Shown one piece after another: positions 23,299-33,699 of a stretch of DNA of 33,699 nucleotides. Origin of the DNA: Phycisphaeraceae bacterium (GTDB lineage Bacteria; Planctomycetota; Phycisphaerae; Phycisphaerales; Phycisphaeraceae); the NCBI GenBank assembly GCA_029260615.1, contig JAJDCX010000023.1:1-33699 (forward strand), read 5' to 3'. The notes beneath the pieces are model-generated. The model ran no database searches and had not been told where the DNA came from. It was given only the letters and a program-made list of their open reading frames with translations. Both the position numbers and the translations under genes were made by a program. Each line of letters begins with the position of its first letter. The stretch's first letter is position 1.

Positions 23299-24234
23299 GT
23301 GCTAAGACTTCATCTAGCTGTTGTTACCGTTTCAATGACCGCCTCGGCCCTCATCGCCGATACCGTCGAACTCATCGAGGGCGACCTGCTGCACGGCACG
23401 GTCATCGAGCAGACCGACCAGGCTGTCATCCTGGACCACCCGGTGATGGGGCAGGTCCAACTGCCTATCGACCAAGTGAAAGGTGTCTTGATTACATCCC
23501 AAGGCGGTGAAGAGGTTTTGGCCCCCGCCACAGTCGATGTGCCCCCCGCGGATGATGCCGACCCGCTCTCCGCGGCGCTGCTGCCGGGCTGGGACAAGCA
23601 CTTTGAGTTAGGGTTTAGCGGCAGCGACGGCAACAGCCAGACCTTTAACCTCACCTCGGCATTCGGTGCCACGCGGGAAGATGACGACCGCCGCTGGAAC
23701 TTAAACGCTACTTACTTCCGCAACGAAGATGATGGCAACCGGACCCGCAACGAGTTCACCGCCGAGGCGGTCCACGACTGGCTGATGCCCGACAGCCCCT
23801 GGTTCAAGTTCGCCAGCGGCAAGTTCGAGTACGACGAGTTCCAGGACTGGGAAACCCGGACCGGCGGATTCGTCGGCGTGGGCAAGCAACTGATCGACAC
23901 CGACAAGCACAACCTCATCGGCCGGGCCGGCCTAGGCGCCAGCTACGAGGGCGGCTCGGTAAGCGAGTTGGTCCCCGAGGCGCTGTTCGGCCTGGAGTGG
24001 ATCTACCACATCAACGATCGACAGACACTGGAAAGCTACGTCACCGTCTTTCCCGACCTCGATGAATTCGGTGAATCTCGCACCATCGCAGGCACGGCGT
24101 GGACGCTGGCGATCGATGAGGCCGACGGCATCAGCCTGAAATTGGGGATCGACAACGAGTACGAATCCAAGACCGGCGGGACCGCCAAGCACAACGATGT
24201 GAAGTACTACGGGGCTCTGGTGTTTGACTTCTGA
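23299..24234 (+). CDS. DUF481 family envelope protein
   Basis: A 311-residue exported protein. I chose GTG 23299 because AGGGAG lies about five bases upstream and the product then begins with a normal signal peptide (LRLHLAVVTVSMTASALIA, residues 2-20). A short N-terminal domain (ADTVELIEGDLLHGTVIEQT...) resembles the SH3-like, LSm-like domain often placed before DUF481 in planctomycetes. The DUF481 region (about 95-311) is a predicted outer-membrane beta-barrel with alternating strands and ends in Phe (VFDF). Typical motifs are RRWNLNATYFRNEDDG and ALFGLEWIYHINDRQTLESY. The family is salt- or envelope-related, with unknown biochemical role. A GC hairpin without T run lies at 24276-24293. The gene converges on rpoC. 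Confidence 0.85.
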   Translation: MLRLHLAVVTVSMTASALIADTVELIEGDLLHGTVIEQTDQAVILDHPVMGQVQLPIDQVKGVLITSQGGEEVLAPATVDVPPADDADPLSAALLPGWDKHFELGFSGSDGNSQTFNLTSAFGATREDDDRRWNLNATYFRNEDDGNRTRNEFTAEAVHDWLMPDSPWFKFASGKFEYDEFQDWETRTGGFVGVGKQLIDTDKHNLIGRAGLGASYEGGSVSELVPEALFGLEWIYHINDRQTLESYVTVFPDLDEFGESRTIAGTAWTLAIDEADGISLKLGIDNEYESKTGGTAKHNDVKYYGALVFDF

Positions 24235-24375
24235 TCGGGATTACGATCGAGAGTCGTGCCCACCCTCAGGCCAATCCCCGGGCAAAGCCGGGGCTGGGGG
24301 TAAAACGGTTGGTTATAGATTTAACAGAATCCATATTTGATGTAACCACTTGAAGATTCATCCTGATGCGCATTA

Positions 24376-24405
24376 AAAAACCCACGCCGTTAGACGTGGG
24401 TTTTT
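24376..24405. terminator. Bidirectional terminator between DUF481 gene and rpoC
   Basis: AAAAACCCACG (24376-24386) pairs perfectly with CGTGGGTTTTT (24395-24405) around an eight-base loop. T runs follow the stem on both strands, so it can end the rplJL-rpoBC transcript on the minus strand and the DUF481 transcript on the plus strand. The rpoC stop codon is 28 bases away. Confidence 0.92.
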
Positions 24406-24432
24406 AGTTTATGAGATTAAGCCAACTGCCTG

Positions 24433-28884
<4,452 letters not shown>

Positions 28885-28971
28885 AGTTCAAAACGCTCCC
28901 AAAGGTTTGAGCGTGAAAAGTTTTGTTCGGGCCGGCGTCTGCCGGGCACACGTCACTGCCCCATCGCCGAG

Positions 28972-32754
<3,783 letters not shown>

Positions 32755-32864
32755 CGACCACCTCGATTTACGGGGTTGACGTAAGCTAATCAATCTTTTG
32801 ATTGCCTGTTAACCGGGCTCCACCGACCGTCAATCTGGAAACAAACGACCAGCCTGCACAAGCC

Positions 32865-32886
32865 CTTTAGGGTAACAACCCTAAAG
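32865..32886 (-). promoter_or_regulatory. Perfect hairpin in the rplL-rpoB spacer
   Basis: A nine-base-pair perfect stem (CTTTAGGGT with ACCCTAAAG) closes a four-base loop, about 110 bases upstream of the rpoB start. No T run follows on the minus strand. In enterobacteria the rplL-rpoB gap holds an attenuator and an RNase III site; a similar balance of ribosomal-protein and polymerase expression is a reasonable inference here. Confidence 0.55.
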
Positions 32887-32976
32887 CGATCGCACAAGCC
32901 CCGCTTGCATCCCGTCGGGGAATCCGTTGCGTGAACGATGACAAACCGAACACGCGGGCTTTGAAAACGATCCGAA

Positions 32977-32994
32977 GGCTTGGCGATCCAAGCC
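32977..32994 (-). terminator. Attenuator-like hairpin after rplL
   Basis: On the minus strand GGCTTGG pairs with CCAAGCC around ATCG, about 35 bases after the rplL stop. It is followed after nine bases by TTTT. The weak T run suits partial termination between rplL and rpoB. Confidence 0.5.
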
Positions 32995-33028
32995 CCCGGG
33001 TCGTGGTATTTCTTTAAAACCAATCGAC

Positions 33029-33439
33029 TTACTTGACTTCGACCTCGGCGCCGGCTTCCTTGATCTTCTCGGCCAAAGCGTCGGCTTCGTCCTTGGGAAT
33101 GTTTTCCTTGATCGCACTGGGGGCGCCGTCGACCAATTCCTTGGCCTCCTTCAGACCCAGACCGGTCGCCTCGCGGACGGCCTTGATCACCTGGATCTTC
33201 TTGTCGCCCACGGCCTTGAGGATCACCGTGAACTCGGTCTGCTCTTCGGCGGCGTCATCGCCATCACCACCACCGCCGCCGGCCACCATGACCGCACCAC
33301 CCGCGGCGGGCTCCAGCCCGTAGGCGTCTTTGAGGTAGTCCTTCAGATCGACGGCCTGCTTCAGGGTCAGCTCGGCGATCTTGTCGCCCAGGTCCTTGAT
33401 CTCAGCCGCGAATTCCGTTGTGGTTGCTTCTTCGCTCAT
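33029..33439 (-). CDS. rplL: Ribosomal protein bL12 (L7/L12)
   Basis: The 136-residue stalk protein that recruits translation factors such as EF-G. The N-terminal dimerisation helices ([19 protein letters not shown], about 14-32) are followed by a hinge rich in Gly, Ala and Asp ([16 protein letters not shown], about 50-65). The globular C-terminal domain (about 66-136) has the factor-binding helix [20 protein letters not shown]. The length is a little above the usual 120-130, through the N-terminus and the acidic hinge. ATG 33439 is chosen because GGAAAG lies six bases upstream; the frame from 33496 would start in the spacer hairpin. It sits between rplJ and rpoB, in the classical order. Confidence 0.96.
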   Translation of the reverse strand: MSEEATTTEFAAEIKDLGDKIAELTLKQAVDLKDYLKDAYGLEPAAGGAVMVAGGGGGDGDDAAEEQTEFTVILKAVGDKKIQVIKAVREATGLGLKEAKELVDGAPSAIKENIPKDEADALAEKIKEAGAEVEVK

Positions 33440-33478
33440 GATTTCTTTCCGTTCTTTGACAGGTCCCCGCTCAAGAGG

Positions 33479-33495
33479 TGACCGACCTTCGGTCA
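33479..33495 (-). promoter_or_regulatory. Inverted repeat in the rplJ-rplL spacer
   Basis: TGACCGA (33479-33485) and TCGGTCA (33489-33495) form a seven-base-pair stem with a three-base loop, about 40 bases before the rplL start. It may be a processing or stability element that lets rplL be made in excess over rplJ. Confidence 0.4.
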
Positions 33496-33566
33496 TTTAA
33501 CCCACAAGGGGCCAGTCGAGCGGCGGGTTGATGTTTCGTGTCTCGCCGGCGTCATCCGCCAGACGA

Positions 33567-33699
33567 TCAGGAAGCTTTGGAGAGGGTCTCGCCCTTCTCC
33601 AGCTTCTCTTCCATTGTTTTGAGGATGCCCGCGATGTCGTTGCCGGACGAGGTCAGGCTGCTGATGAGCTGACCCGCGGCCCCCACCACCACCTGGATC
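33567..33699 (-). CDS. rplJ: Ribosomal protein uL10, C-terminal part
   Basis: The last 44 codons of rplJ, cut by the right window edge. The visible protein reads AAGQLISSLTSSGNDIAGIL then KTMEEKLEKGETLSKAS before TGA (33567-33569). This matches the C-terminal helix region of uL10 proteins, which anchors bL12 dimers on the ribosomal stalk. It is placed directly upstream of rplL, as in the conserved rplJ-rplL-rpoB-rpoC order. The N-terminal RNA-binding domain lies outside the window. Confidence 0.85.
   Translation of the reverse strand, partial: IQVVVGAAGQLISSLTSSGNDIAGILKTMEEKLEKGETLSKAS

Overview
The window looks like chromosomal DNA of a GC-rich planctomycete, most likely of the class Phycisphaerae. 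This rests on protein style, not on a database match. Indicators are a type II secretion-like prepilin protein ending in a FADGHVE-type segment, a PEP-CTERM protein with two dockerin-like calcium loops, a divergent CTP synthase, and a Rieske / cytochrome b-c / P460 gene set. No tRNA, rRNA, CRISPR array, transposase or integrase was seen.

Layout. 1-398 is non-coding and holds two blocks of a 9-base-periodic intergenic repeat. 478-2998 (minus) is a respiratory operon: Rieske protein, cytochrome b fused to a C-terminal cytochrome c, and a P460-family cytochrome. 3513-5657 (plus) is fusA with its own long leader and a strong terminator. 5780-9271 (plus) is an accessory stretch of lower GC at both ends: a secreted Sel1-repeat protein coupled by a TTGA overlap to a PIN-like protein, a MntA/HepT toxin-antitoxin pair, a dienelactone hydrolase and a small unknown protein. 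9283-10629 (minus) is a phosphate-selective-type porin with a promoter almost touching its start codon. 10832-13175 holds a short isoprenylcysteine-methyltransferase-like gene and an ABC-F ATPase. 13235-14038 (minus) is a HEAT-repeat lipoprotein. 14171-16539 holds a UbiA-like prenyltransferase and a thioredoxin-fold protein whose CxxC site is degenerate. 16593-20383 holds pyrG, a DUF342/FapA-like gene and a second, orphan pyrG 3' end. 20751-24234 holds the prepilin-like, PEP-CTERM and DUF481 proteins. 24433 to the right edge (minus) is the rplJ-rplL-rpoB-rpoC operon, with rplJ cut by the window edge.

How it fits together. The housekeeping parts are translation and transcription (fusA, rplJL-rpoBC), CTP supply (pyrG) and quinol oxidation (Rieske/cytochrome b). 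Cell-envelope genes lie between them.

The most unusual observation is the repeated pyrG 3' end. The last part of the CTP synthase coding sequence recurs 1955 bp downstream, still in an open frame but with a diverged tail. It begins exactly at the stop codon of the DUF342 gene and supplies that stop. This suggests that the DUF342 segment was inserted at the 3' end of pyrG by homologous recombination. Second in interest are the translationally coupled Sel1/PIN-like pair beside MntA-HepT, and RNA hairpins in front of the TlpA-like, prepilin-like and rpoB genes.
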